Of a DNA stretch of 29,127 bases, positions 16,206 to 23,278 are shown in pieces. The DNA comes from Clostridia bacterium (lineage in GTDB: Bacteria > Bacillota > Clostridia > Oscillospirales > CAG-272): positions 1-29,127 of the forward strand of contig JAGAFQ010000121.1 in the NCBI GenBank assembly GCA_017612495.1, written 5' to 3'. The notes under the pieces were generated by a model. That model saw nothing but the letters and a program-made list of their open reading frames with translations, was not told the origin of the DNA and searched no databases. Each line of letters begins with the position of its first letter. Position 1 is the stretch's first letter. The position numbers were made by a program, and so were the translations under genes.

Positions 16206-17699
16206 TCACTGCCTCCATTTTTTGAGCAGATATTCCTTTTCTTCACGGCTTGCGCCCATAAAGTCCTCCCACATATCAAGAGTCCAATTATTGCATTTCG
16301 GCGGCTCGATATACCTTTTTGTCTGACACGGCCTTACGTATTGTGCTATCGCAAGCGCCATGATGCAGTCATCGTGCGCACCGTTTTCCGCCTCCATGCG
16401 CATATTGTCGCGCCGCACGAACGTCAGCATTTCAGAAAGCGTGTCGTCATCGCATATAAGCTCCGGCGTGTCACGCATGATTTTTATAAGCTCCGACAGA
16501 ATAAGCGGTCTTGTCTTTGACGTTGTGACAAAGCCGTAGCTCTTTTTGGGCTCGTGAGTGAAATCGTCAACGCTTTCGCGCACGTACTGATTTTCATATC
16601 CGAGCCTTTCGAGTTCATAAACGGGATAGATGTTGAAATTCGTCTCTATCGCCAAAAGCGCGTCGAAGTAGAATTTGCCGAGACAGTACATCTGCTTTGC
16701 GTAAATGTCGGCATCCATACTCTTGCGAAAGACGGCGATTTCCTTTCCGTCTTCGGCGTCGATGACCTGACCGATAAAAAAGTCGCTTCCCTCGCCCGCC
16801 GTATCGCCTCCGATGACGTAAGAACGGTCTTTATTCGGCATCTCATAGATCTTTATAAAACCGTTATCGTCATCGCAGAATTTTATATCGGATATCTTCA
16901 AGCCGTCATAGGAATATTCAAAATATCCCGTTCTTTGCGGCTTTATCCGCTTTGAAAGCTGATTTGCGATCTTTTGCGCCGAAAACACCGTTTTGCCCGT
17001 CGTGCCCCATTTGCCGAGTGCATAGACCGAATAATAATACTCATCGGTCTCGCGGTAGCCCTCAAGCACGTTTTTCGACTGTTCATCCAAAAAGCGGTTG
17101 TCAAGGTATGTGCTTCTGTGTACTCGTGCCTGCGGCGGCGTTCTGTCAAAGAAACGTTTTTTCAGCCAATGCATCACCGATATGGGATTGAATGAAATGA
17201 TGATCTGCTTATAATACTTGCTTTGACCGCGCATACGTATATCGAGCTGGTTGAAATCGCTCTCGGAAAGCTCCGACGCCTCCTCAATCCATATACCGGT
17301 GATCTTGAAAATGGATTTGAGTTTTTCAACGTCGTCAAGCCCGAAAAACAAGATCTCGCTCCCATTTTCAAAGCTTATGCGCATATCGGTTTTGTTAAAG
17401 CTCCATTTGATATCCCGATAGTATTCTTCGATCTGACCGATGATGAGCTTTATGCAGCTTTCATAAAGTGTTTTTGCGACCTTTCGGCAGACCAAAAAGC
17501 GGTGTCCGCTTTCCGACGTTGCGCGTTCAAGCAGCTTTCTTGCGGCGAAAACGCTCTTTCCGCTTCCGCCGCCGCCCATCAAAACGAGGTAGCGCGACGT
17601 ATCGAAATAAAGCGGAAAAAAGGTGTCGTTCGTCGTTTCTTTAAGACCTTTCCACCACAAAAGCAGTTCAAAAAGAGAGTCTTTATTCTTTTCGTTCAC
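16206..17699 (-). CDS. Terminase large subunit (packaging ATPase and nuclease)
   Basis: 497 residues from a GTG at 17699 that overlaps the small-subunit gene by 17 bases. The motor domain has a Walker A GGGGSGKS (42-49) and Walker B region ITGIWIEEASE (133-143, with the catalytic Glu). ISFNP (168-172) follows as the coupling motif. The RNase H-like nuclease has GGDTAGEGSD (297-306), the acidic residue in AIETN (350-354) and AHDDCIMALA (441-450), so all three metal-binding acidic positions are present. It powers DNA translocation into the prohead and cuts the DNA. Both active sites look intact, which argues against a decayed prophage. Whether it uses cos or headful cutting cannot be read here. 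Confidence 0.93.
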   Translation of the reverse strand: MNEKNKDSLFELLLWWKGLKETTNDTFFPLYFDTSRYLVLMGGGGSGKSVFAARKLLERATSESGHRFLVCRKVAKTLYESCIKLIIGQIEEYYRDIKWSFNKTDMRISFENGSEILFFGLDDVEKLKSIFKITGIWIEEASELSESDFNQLDIRMRGQSKYYKQIIISFNPISVMHWLKKRFFDRTPPQARVHRSTYLDNRFLDEQSKNVLEGYRETDEYYYSVYALGKWGTTGKTVFSAQKIANQLSKRIKPQRTGYFEYSYDGLKISDIKFCDDDNGFIKIYEMPNKDRSYVIGGDTAGEGSDFFIGQVIDAEDGKEIAVFRKSMDADIYAKQMYCLGKFYFDALLAIETNFNIYPVYELERLGYENQYVRESVDDFTHEPKKSYGFVTTSKTRPLILSELIKIMRDTPELICDDDTLSEMLTFVRRDNMRMEAENGAHDDCIMALAIAQYVRPCQTKRYIEPPKCNNWTLDMWEDFMGASREEKEYLLKKWRQ

Positions 17700-18177
17700 G
17701 CAAAATACCCGTCTTTTCCGAATCTTTTGTGAATTCCGATACCAGCTCTTTTAGCAGATCCATTTTTTCGCAGGGCGAAAAATCCTTGCCGGGCTTTGAT
17801 AAAAGCTGATTTTCTTTTTCGTCCCAACCGTAATTGCTTTTGAGCGAAAACATCACCCCCTGCACCTGCTTATCGCGGAACAACGCATTTTCAAGATAGT
17901 TTTCCATAACTCCCATCGCCCATTTGACCGTCTTTGAATATTCCTCATTCCTGCCGTAGCGCAAAAACGTCTCTTTGGATATGTTAAGATACAAACAAAG
18001 TCCGGAAAGAGTCGGCGGCTCTATCCATTCAAGTGAATAGAAATCGTCGCCGTTCTGATTTTTGATAAGCTCGCCGTCCTTGTCGCAGCGCGGCACGCGG
18101 CGGCTGATGCTCTCAAAATATCTGTTTATCTTCTTTTCCATATCGGAAGGAGAAGAAAATGCTTTTCCCTTTGCCAT
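17683..18177 (-). CDS. Terminase small subunit
   Basis: 164 residues. PPTLSGLCLYLNISKETFLR (residues about 54-73) is the helix-turn-helix that recognises the packaging site, followed by a helical oligomerisation region, and GVMFSLKSNYGWDEKE (107-122), a conserved small-terminase feature. The C-terminal ~30 charged residues would contact the large subunit, whose gene overlaps by 17 bases. It picks the viral DNA and stimulates the large subunit. In a gene-transfer-like particle a loss of specificity would let host DNA be packed, but that cannot be judged from sequence. Confidence 0.88.
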   Translation of the reverse strand: MAKGKAFSSPSDMEKKINRYFESISRRVPRCDKDGELIKNQNGDDFYSLEWIEPPTLSGLCLYLNISKETFLRYGRNEEYSKTVKWAMGVMENYLENALFRDKQVQGVMFSLKSNYGWDEKENQLLSKPGKDFSPCEKMDLLKELVSEFTKDSEKTGILRERKE

Positions 18178-18204
18178 ATCTGCCGACCTCCCTCAAATAT
18201 ACTT

Positions 18205-18498
18205 TCATTCGGCGATCATTGCCTGCGCGCAGTCGCGGCATATCTTCTCGCCGAGTATGTCATAATAATCGTCGCCGCATCTTATCACGTCAGAACAGCA
18301 CGAGCAGATAATGTCGCATTCCGCCTCGGTCAGCGCCTTTTTTGCGCAGTCCGTACAGACCGCCTCGCCGAGTATCTCGGTATATTCTTCGCCGCGGCAA
18401 ATCGCCTCGCCGCACACTTCGCATACGGCGACCTCTTTTTCGCTTCGGCATTCGCCGCAGCCGTCACACTCTCCCCCGTTTATACATCTGTAAGCCAT
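18205..18498 (-). CDS. Tandem Cys-rich zinc-binding protein, first gene of the late operon
   Basis: 97 residues from the ATG at 18498. Two near-identical zinc modules are visible: CEVCGEAICRGEEYTEILGE followed by AVCTDC, and CSCCSDVIRCGDDYYDILGE followed by KICRDC. The N-terminus is also Cys-rich (CINGGECDGCGEC). The CxxC-x(n)-CxxC layout with YxxILGExxCxDC resembles half-LIM or zinc-ribbon folds. It is the first gene behind the strong late promoter and directly precedes the terminase pair, so it could be a regulator, packaging factor or adaptor. Its ribosome site contains a run of nine G. Function not known to me. Confidence 0.75.
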   Translation of the reverse strand: MAYRCINGGECDGCGECRSEKEVAVCEVCGEAICRGEEYTEILGEAVCTDCAKKALTEAECDIICSCCSDVIRCGDDYYDILGEKICRDCAQAMIAE

Positions 18499-18773
18499 AA
18501 CGTTCCCCCCCCCTCTCTTTGTTATTATAAACGCAACTTTTTCACATAAAAAATAAAACGAACCTAAGTTGATCAACACAAAATAACACGAAAACGCTCG
18601 ATTTTTTTGCGCCGCGTTTCGTCTTTGTTTCGTTTTCGATAACATTATACCACAAACTTGTTGCGTTGTCAATAACTTTTTATCGTTTTTGAATATTTTT
18701 TGTTATTTTCTATTGCATTTTGTTGTCGCATATGATAATATATGGTTGAGGATGTTTATCACGGAGGTACACT
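18499..18773. promoter_or_regulatory. Divergent regulatory region between late operon and XRE repressor
   Basis: 275 bases without a gene. It holds the late promoter (18644-18672), three CGTTTTYG-like sites (18589-18596 inverted, 18631-18638, 18684-18691), a GTTGATCAAC palindrome (18568-18577), and the G9 ribosome site of the first late gene. On the plus side a weaker promoter for the repressor gene probably uses TTGCAT near 18714 and an AT-rich -10 around 18730-18742. Confidence 0.65.
18644..18672 (-). promoter_or_regulatory. Late-operon promoter of the phage-like cluster (perfect consensus)
   Basis: Minus strand: TTGACA (18672-18667), exactly 17 bases, TATAAT (18649-18644), with an extended TGG before the -10. 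A match this perfect would be very strong if not repressed. CGTTTTYG sites flank it on both sides. Confidence 0.9.
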
Positions 18774-19163
18774 ATGTTCGGTCAGAGATTAAAACTCGCA
18801 AGACTCACAAACAAATTGACGCTTGAAGAGCTTGCAAACATATACAATTCAAAATTCACGGGAGGTCTTAACAAAGGCACCCTTTCGCGCTATGAAAATG
18901 AAAAGCAGGAACCGAAAGTGAACGTGGTCAAAAATCTTGCCGCAATACTCGGCGTTTCACCCGACTATCTGTTAAACGGCAAAGACGGCGGTGAAAGATC
19001 CGCCTACCGCGCAAAACTCGAAAATGAATTCGTTTCGCTTATAGAGAGAGCCGGCGAAGAAGATCTTGAAAAGATCGAACTCGCCATCAGACTTTTGAAA
19101 ACGTCAAACGAAGATTTTGAAAAAATAAAGGCACTCATCAATATAGCCGTACCGAAAATTTAA
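18774..19163 (+). CDS. XRE-family repressor
   Basis: 129 residues, ATG after GGAGGT at five bases. Residues 2-65 form an HTH_3 domain: FGQRLKLARLTNKLTLEELA, then NKGTLSRYENEKQEPKVNVV and LAAILGVSPDYLLNGKDG, with the recognition helix around GTLSRYENE. The C-terminal half is helical and probably dimerises; there is no S24 peptidase domain. It is the only plus-strand gene of the cluster and reads away from the strong late promoter, the classic position of a cI-like lysogeny repressor. Likely operators are the CGTTTTYG-like sites around that promoter. It ends at a bidirectional terminator. Confidence 0.9.
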   Translation: MFGQRLKLARLTNKLTLEELANIYNSKFTGGLNKGTLSRYENEKQEPKVNVVKNLAAILGVSPDYLLNGKDGGERSAYRAKLENEFVSLIERAGEEDLEKIELAIRLLKTSNEDFEKIKALINIAVPKI

Positions 19164-19172
19164 TAAGCGCAT

Positions 19173-19202
19173 AAAAAATCCTGCCGATCGGCAGGATTTT
19201 TT
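19173..19202. terminator. Bidirectional terminator between XRE gene and 64-residue gene
   Basis: A perfect 30-base palindrome of six A, TCCTGCCGA, TCGGCAGGA and six T. It serves the XRE gene on the plus strand and the small lexA-linked gene on the minus strand. Confidence 0.93.
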
Positions 19203-19205
19203 AAT

Positions 19206-19400
19206 TCAGTTTTTCACCGTTTCTGTTTTCGCTTTGTCTTTGGGTGTAACCGCGTCACTTCTTAAAATATCATTATTCATACTTAAATCCATATTCTCAT
19301 CATTGCTCGGCAAAAAAGACGATAAGAGCGAAACCAGAATTTCGAGCTTATCATCCGGCAAAGAAAGCCCTGCCGAAATAATCTTTTCTCTTCTATCCAT
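19206..19400 (-). CDS. Small protein of unknown function downstream of the LexA-like gene
   Basis: 64 residues starting MDRREKIISAGLSLPDDKLE; ATG at 19400 after GAGGG. The first 35 residues are an amphipathic helix (KLEILVSLLSSFLP) and the rest is polar and charged (DAVTPKDKAKTETVKN). No family recognised. It lies 41 bases after the LexA-like gene, ends at a shared terminator, and so is probably the second gene of the lexA transcript. A partner or antirepressor of one of the two repressors is possible, but that is speculation. Confidence 0.6.
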   Translation of the reverse strand: MDRREKIISAGLSLPDDKLEILVSLLSSFLPSNDENMDLSMNNDILRSDAVTPKDKAKTETVKN

Positions 19401-19441
19401 TATAACACCCTCTTGACGGATCGATATTACTCTCCTTTTAA

Positions 19442-20047
19442 TCACAAATTTTTGATGACCTTTTGCGCAACGCCCTGAATGGAAAGTTCATCGGGATAAA
19501 TGTCGCTGTACTTTCCGTTTTCGGGATGCAAAAACGGTCGCCTTTTTCTCTTGTCGTAAAGAAGCGTTTTCAGCGTGTTTCTGCCGAAATCGTCAAGGGC
19601 GACGACCACTTTGCCGTATTCGGCATCGCTTGACCGCTTCACCACGACGTAGTCGCCGTCGTCGATGCCCAAATCGGTCATGGAATCGCCGTCGGCGATC
19701 AAAACGAAGTATTCGCCGCCGCTAAGCAGACTCGCGGGGAAATCGATGAATTCGCCTTTCCACTGTTCCATCGACTGCGGAAGACCGCAGGGGATCTTGC
19801 CGACAAGCGGCAAACGGCTTGACACTTTTTTAGCGGAATTTTTGATAAACGGAGTTATTATGTTTTCTCCGATATATTCGAGCATTCCCTGCTTATTCAT
19901 TTCGACAAGATATCTTTGCGCCGTTGCGCGTGGGATTTTTGTTTCACTTTCGATCTCGCGGAGCGATGGAGAACGCAGATTTTTTTCAAAGAAACCGTCA
20001 ACAAATTTTATTATGTTTTGCATCTTTTCCGGGCTTTTTGAACGCAT
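19442..20047 (-). CDS. lexA: LexA-like autocleaving repressor (HTH plus S24 peptidase)
   Basis: 201 residues, ATG at 20047 with GAGGTG upstream. Residues 1-65 form a winged HTH of LexA type (FFEKNLRSPSLREIESETKI, then RATAQRYLVEMNKQGMLEYI). After a linker comes LPLVGKIPCGLP with a Cys-Gly cleavage site as in UmuD, rather than Ala-Gly. The Ser nucleophile is in IADGDSMTDLGIDDGDYVVV and the Lys in ALDDFGRNTLKTLLYD, so the Ser-Lys dyad is complete. It should cleave itself on RecA filaments after DNA damage. Whether it is the host SOS regulator or the cluster's own damage sensor is open: the N-terminus differs from the classical LexA start, yet this type occurs in Clostridia chromosomes. It is likely autoregulated by the palindrome over its promoter. 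Confidence 0.88.
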   Translation of the reverse strand: MRSKSPEKMQNIIKFVDGFFEKNLRSPSLREIESETKIPRATAQRYLVEMNKQGMLEYIGENIITPFIKNSAKKVSSRLPLVGKIPCGLPQSMEQWKGEFIDFPASLLSGGEYFVLIADGDSMTDLGIDDGDYVVVKRSSDAEYGKVVVALDDFGRNTLKTLLYDKRKRRPFLHPENGKYSDIYPDELSIQGVAQKVIKNL

Positions 20048-20059
20048 ATCGCACCTCGT

Positions 20060-20095
20060 ATTATCTATATGGGACTTTTGTCCTATATAGATAAT
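20060..20095. promoter_or_regulatory. Long inverted-repeat operator over the lexA-like promoter
   Basis: Arms ATTATCTATATGGGAC and GTCCTATATAGATAAT, 16 bases each with one mismatch, separated by TTTT. It overlaps the -10 of the lexA-like promoter and ends 12 bases from the start codon, so a bound dimer or tetramer would block transcription. It is not the Bacillus-type GAACN4GTTC SOS box. Confidence 0.85.
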
Positions 20096-20119
20096 ACCAC
20101 ACATCTTCGGTTTTGTCAA
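20091..20119 (-). promoter_or_regulatory. Promoter of the LexA-like gene
   Basis: Minus strand: TTGACA (20119-20114), 17 bases, TATTAT (20096-20091), with an extended TGG. The -35 begins one base from the terminator of the DUF1015 gene. Confidence 0.9.
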
Positions 20120-20120
20120 C

Positions 20121-20152
20121 AAAAAAATCTACCCTTTCGGGTAGATTTTTTT
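20121..20152. terminator. Terminator after the DUF1015 gene
   Basis: Seven A, TCTACCC, loop TTTC, GGGTAGA, seven T; symmetrical, but placed right after the minus-strand gene that stops at 20155. Confidence 0.93.
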
Positions 20153-20154
20153 GT

Positions 20155-21390
20155 TTATTTGATTTTTCTTCCCTCAAAATAGAAGCGCTTTTCGTCGGCA
20201 CAGCCCATTGAAAAAGCCTTTCGGGGCAGCGGACCGTTTTTCTCGATAGAAGCGAAAAAGCCGTCCTTTGTGATGCCGCCGAACAAAAACGCCATCGCTC
20301 CGTCGCGTTTTGCAAGCCTTCTTGCCTCTTCTTCGCCGTGAATGTAATCGACCGTTATATCGCCGTGTTCTTTAAGATATCCGTCAAGGAACTCCGAGAG
20401 CAGCGCGACCGGCAGTTTATTTTGCAGATTGTCGCATCCGACGTAATAGGTCTTGTCGTTTGAGCAGATCACGAATTCGGTATTCTTCTCTGTCGGTGCG
20501 TTTGAGAGCGTCGCACGCAGACATTTTGCAAAGTCAATGACGATATTCAAATCACGAACACCGAAAAGCACGCGGTAAATCGGCTCGAACTCGATACATT
20601 CGTCATAGATGTTCACGATCTCGCAAAGCGCATATCGCGCGGGCGATCTTGACGCCGCATCATAGCCGATTTTCGAGCAAAGATTATCAAAGCAGGTCTT
20701 TGCCGTTGCCAAAGAGTGGTTTCCGTCGCCTACCGCAAAGATCATTTGGCGGTTTTTCGCATATTCCGAAATTTTACAGTTGAGTTTTTTTGCCTCGTCT
20801 TTGCCGATAAGATATCCGCAAACGCTGCCGCCTCCCGACAAAAGTTCGCAGTCATACAGTTTTTCCATATCGCCGTTTTGCGCTTTTTCGTCAAAGGGAT
20901 CGATGATATCGAACTTTTCGTCATCGACAAAAAGCATTATGTGCGGAAATTCGAGCGCGGCGTCTTTTCTTATCTCTACTCTCGGCGGTATGCGCTCTAT
21001 GACCGTGCCCTCCGTTGCCCTTATGGGCAAAGCCGTGACCTTTTTATAGTCGTAATCGCAAAGGTCTATGCAGGCAACGATGCCGCGGCGTATCTTGCCG
21101 CTCGGGAGCGTGCGGCGCAAATATACCATCGCGTCTTTTTTCTCATATAAAACGCCGTCAAGATATTCGTTCATCGTCGAATTTATCTTCGGTATGCGCG
21201 CTTTGGCATCCGAAAGATATATCTCCGGCAAGATCAAATTGAGCGTTGACGGAAAATCGCCCACCGTTTTTTCAAGGCTCTGCCAATATTCATTGTCGGA
21301 GGTGTATTGATCGCAGGCGATAACGCTCCATTTTTTTCGGTATTCCGGCTTCGGCAAAAGAAGATCCGCTGAATATAAATACTGTTTCAT
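20155..21390 (-). CDS. DUF1015 family protein
   Basis: 411 residues, full family length. Signature stretches are PLRATEGTV-type (ALPIRATEGTVIERIPPRVE, about residues 140-159), FPHIMLFVDD and, centrally, FAVGDGNHSLATAK, which has a conserved GDGNHS loop like a nucleotide or metal site. The family is widespread in bacteria and archaea with no settled biochemical role; SerK/SbnI-like kinase links proposed for other folds should not be transferred here. It is cytoplasmic, with no signal peptide or membrane segment. It starts 54 bases after rplS, across a hairpin, and ends at a strong terminator, so it is expressed mostly by readthrough from rplS or from its own weak promoter. Confidence 0.88.
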   Translation of the reverse strand: MKQYLYSADLLLPKPEYRKKWSVIACDQYTSDNEYWQSLEKTVGDFPSTLNLILPEIYLSDAKARIPKINSTMNEYLDGVLYEKKDAMVYLRRTLPSGKIRRGIVACIDLCDYDYKKVTALPIRATEGTVIERIPPRVEIRKDAALEFPHIMLFVDDEKFDIIDPFDEKAQNGDMEKLYDCELLSGGGSVCGYLIGKDEAKKLNCKISEYAKNRQMIFAVGDGNHSLATAKTCFDNLCSKIGYDAASRSPARYALCEIVNIYDECIEFEPIYRVLFGVRDLNIVIDFAKCLRATLSNAPTEKNTEFVICSNDKTYYVGCDNLQNKLPVALLSEFLDGYLKEHGDITVDYIHGEEEARRLAKRDGAMAFLFGGITKDGFFASIEKNGPLPRKAFSMGCADEKRFYFEGRKIK

Positions 21391-21408
21391 AATCTACCCC
21401 TATAAAGA

Positions 21409-21436
21409 AAATCGCCACGGCAAAGCGTGGCGATTT
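21409..21436. terminator. Hairpin after rplS (terminator or attenuator)
   Basis: Arms AAATCGCCACG and CGTGGCGATTT, loop of six. On the minus strand TTTTCTTTATA follows, a modest U-tract, so termination before the DUF1015 gene may be partial. Confidence 0.75.
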
Positions 21437-21444
21437 CAAATCTT

Positions 21445-21789
21445 TTAGATGCGCTCTTTAACTTTTGCGCTCTTGCCGACTCTCTCACGAACATAATAAA
21501 GTTTTGCACGGCGAACTTTACCCTTGCGGACAATTTCTACCTTTGCAACGTTCGGTGAGTGAACAAGGAAAGTCTTTTCAACGCCTACGCCGTATGAAAT
21601 GCGTCTTACGGTGAAGGTCTCGCAGATGCCGCCGCCCTTTTTAGCGATGACGGTACCCTCGAAAAGCTGAATTCTTTCAGTGGTTCCTTCCTTGATTCTG
21701 TTGTGGATGCGAACGGTGTCACCGATGTTGATGACGGGTGCATCCTGCTTCAACTGCTCATTAACAAAAGCCTCGATCTTAGTATTCAT
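21445..21789 (-). CDS. rplS: 50S ribosomal protein L19
   Basis: 114 residues, the normal length. It carries the family core VRIHNRIKEGTTERIQLFEG (about residues 26-45), then TVIAKKGGGICETFTVRRIS, YGVGVEKTFLVHSPNVAKVE and the basic RRAKLYYVRERVGKSAKVKE. L19 sits at the 30S-50S interface of the ribosome. ATG at 21789 follows AAGGAGGAGCC. The usual neighbours rpsP, rimM and trmD are absent, as is common where L19 has its own promoter and leader. Confidence 0.97.
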   Translation of the reverse strand: MNTKIEAFVNEQLKQDAPVINIGDTVRIHNRIKEGTTERIQLFEGTVIAKKGGGICETFTVRRISYGVGVEKTFLVHSPNVAKVEIVRKGKVRRAKLYYVRERVGKSAKVKERI

Positions 21790-21868
21790 TTTGGCTCCTC
21801 CTTACTGCTTCGGACATTCATGCAGAGCTTCGCAGAGGACTGTCCTGTTGTTTTTATATTGCTATAAC
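21790..21868 (-). ncRNA. Possible L19 leader (autoregulatory 5' UTR)
   Basis: The ~79-base leader between the promoter and rplS can pair GGACA (21842-21838) with TGTCC nearer the start codon and carries an internal CTCTGC direct repeat. Firmicute rplS genes often have an L19 leader that lets L19 repress itself; the fold here is only suggestive. Confidence 0.45.
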
Positions 21869-21874
21869 GAATGA

Positions 21875-21903
21875 ATTATATCACAACACATCCGAATATG
21901 CAA
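21875..21903 (-). promoter_or_regulatory. rplS promoter
   Basis: Minus strand: TTGCAT (21903-21898), 17 bases, TATAAT (21880-21875), with an extended TGA. Confidence 0.85.
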
Positions 21904-21928
21904 GAGTTTTTTTCAAAATCTTTCAAAA

Positions 21929-23134
21929 TCAAAGTGAATAGAACTTTTCTATCTCCGATACGTTGCCGAAATCCGCTTTTTCAAGATTTTTCGTGAGATC
22001 AGAACGTTTGCCTTCGTCGGTCAAAAGCGATATTACGGCAGAGGCGACGGAATCGCGGTCTATATCGCACACCACGCCGTATTCGCCGTTTTTAAGCTGC
22101 TCCTTTGCCGAAAGATAATCGGCGCAGACGATGGGGCGGCAAAGTATCTTTGCCTCCTCGACCGCGATGGGCTTGCCCTCGTGACGCGACGGCTGGGCGT
22201 ATATATCGCAATCCTTCATATAAGAATACACGTTGTCGGTCGTTCCCAGAAATATGAATCTGTCGGCAACGCCCTCGCGCTTTGCAAGTCCTTTCATTTC
22301 ATCGACGTATTCTTTGTCTCCCGTGCCCAAAACGTACCAGCGAACATCATATCCCGCTTTTACGATCTTTGCAAGCGCCGATATCGCTATGTCTATTCCC
22401 TTTTGTTCGGATATCCTGCCGACAGTCAAAATGCGCTTGCCCGAAAACAAATCGTCGCCGAAACTCTTTCCGTTTTGCGCCATTTCATAAATGAGTTTTG
22501 GGTTGTTGATGTTCTCAATGGTTATGAATTTGTCTTCATATTGCGGGAAATGGCGGCAGAGAGATTTGTTTATCACATCCGATACCGCAACGATCTTGTC
22601 GCATTTTTCAAAATAGCGTGTGTAAGTTTTATCGTCTCTCGGGGGATTATCATAGTCAAAATGCAGCCAGGCTATCTTCTTTTTCGCCTTGACGCGATCG
22701 ACCATATAGAACATCGTTCTGTCGCCCCAATACGCGACCGCCACATCATACTCTTTGTCGATCTTCGGGAAAAAGCGGAGCAGATCGCACCACATACGTG
22801 TTGCGATGTCGGCGCGCTTTTTGCCCTTTGTAAAGACAAGGCGCACAAAATACGGCAGCACGTAGAATGCGAAAAGCGGATTCTTTTTAATAAAGCTGTT
22901 AAATATTATCTTCGGCGCGTTCTTTGCGCTGAGCGTGAACATATCGCCGTGCTTTTCAAGTTCCGTTACGTTTATTTCTTTCGGAATGAGTTTTCTGAAC
23001 GGGCCTGCATCCACCGCCAAAAGCAGATCGACGTCATATTTTTCATAGTCGAGCGACTGCGCAAACGACAGAAACGATTTTTCCGTTCCCGCGGCATTCA
23101 TCGTAATTCCGATGATCAAAAGTTTTTGTTTCAA
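21929..23134 (-). CDS. GT4-family glycosyltransferase
   Basis: 401 residues from a TTG at 23134, chosen because it gives the canonical Rossmann start MKQKLLIIGITMNAAGTEKS with an AAAGGG ribosome site; the longer frame upstream crosses the promoter and a small-RNA gene. GT-B fold: the N-terminal acceptor domain has GITMNAAGTEK (glycine loop) and WLHFDY; the C-terminal donor domain has VGRISEQKGIDIAISAL, then FLGTTDNVYSYMKDCDIYAQ and SRHEGKPIAVEEAKIL, the conserved E-x7-E motif that holds the nucleotide sugar. It retains the anomeric configuration. The substrate is unknown; a role in capsule, teichoic acid-like polymer or glycolipid synthesis is likely. It stands alone, with its own promoter. 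Confidence 0.88.
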   Translation of the reverse strand: MKQKLLIIGITMNAAGTEKSFLSFAQSLDYEKYDVDLLLAVDAGPFRKLIPKEINVTELEKHGDMFTLSAKNAPKIIFNSFIKKNPLFAFYVLPYFVRLVFTKGKKRADIATRMWCDLLRFFPKIDKEYDVAVAYWGDRTMFYMVDRVKAKKKIAWLHFDYDNPPRDDKTYTRYFEKCDKIVAVSDVINKSLCRHFPQYEDKFITIENINNPKLIYEMAQNGKSFGDDLFSGKRILTVGRISEQKGIDIAISALAKIVKAGYDVRWYVLGTGDKEYVDEMKGLAKREGVADRFIFLGTTDNVYSYMKDCDIYAQPSRHEGKPIAVEEAKILCRPIVCADYLSAKEQLKNGEYGVVCDIDRDSVASAVISLLTDEGKRSDLTKNLEKADFGNVSEIEKFYSL

Positions 23135-23168
23135 AATGTTTTCCCTTTCGATGTCGATTATCAATATA

Positions 23169-23196
23169 ATTATACCGCAAAAGCGCGCAAAGTCAA
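23169..23196 (-). promoter_or_regulatory. Promoter of the glycosyltransferase gene
   Basis: Minus strand: TTGACT (23196-23191), 16 bases, TATAAT (23174-23169), 35 bases before the TTG start. Confidence 0.8.
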
Positions 23197-23207
23197 TCAA
23201 ACGGCAT

Positions 23208-23272
23208 AAAAAAACAAAGCAGATGATAAACATCTGCTCTTGCAAAAATATATTTTGTTGAGGTTGGGGGTC
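23208..23272 (-). ncRNA. Predicted small RNA of about 65 nt
   Basis: On the minus strand a promoter (23307-23279) would start RNA near 23272. The RNA begins with an unpaired pyrimidine-rich segment, ACCCCCAACCTCAACAAAA, then an AU-rich stretch. It ends in a terminator hairpin AGCAGATG / CATCTGCT (23218-23238, loop of five) followed by TTTGTTTTTTT. No plausible ORF lies between. The CCUC and CCCCC bases could pair with Shine-Dalgarno sites, as in trans-acting small RNAs. Confidence 0.6.
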
Positions 23273-23278
23273 GACTAT

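Noticed and set aside
3955..18498. Tail tube, tape measure, or integrase genes
   Set aside because: Each large reading frame was inspected; none has the length, repeats or catalytic residues expected for these.
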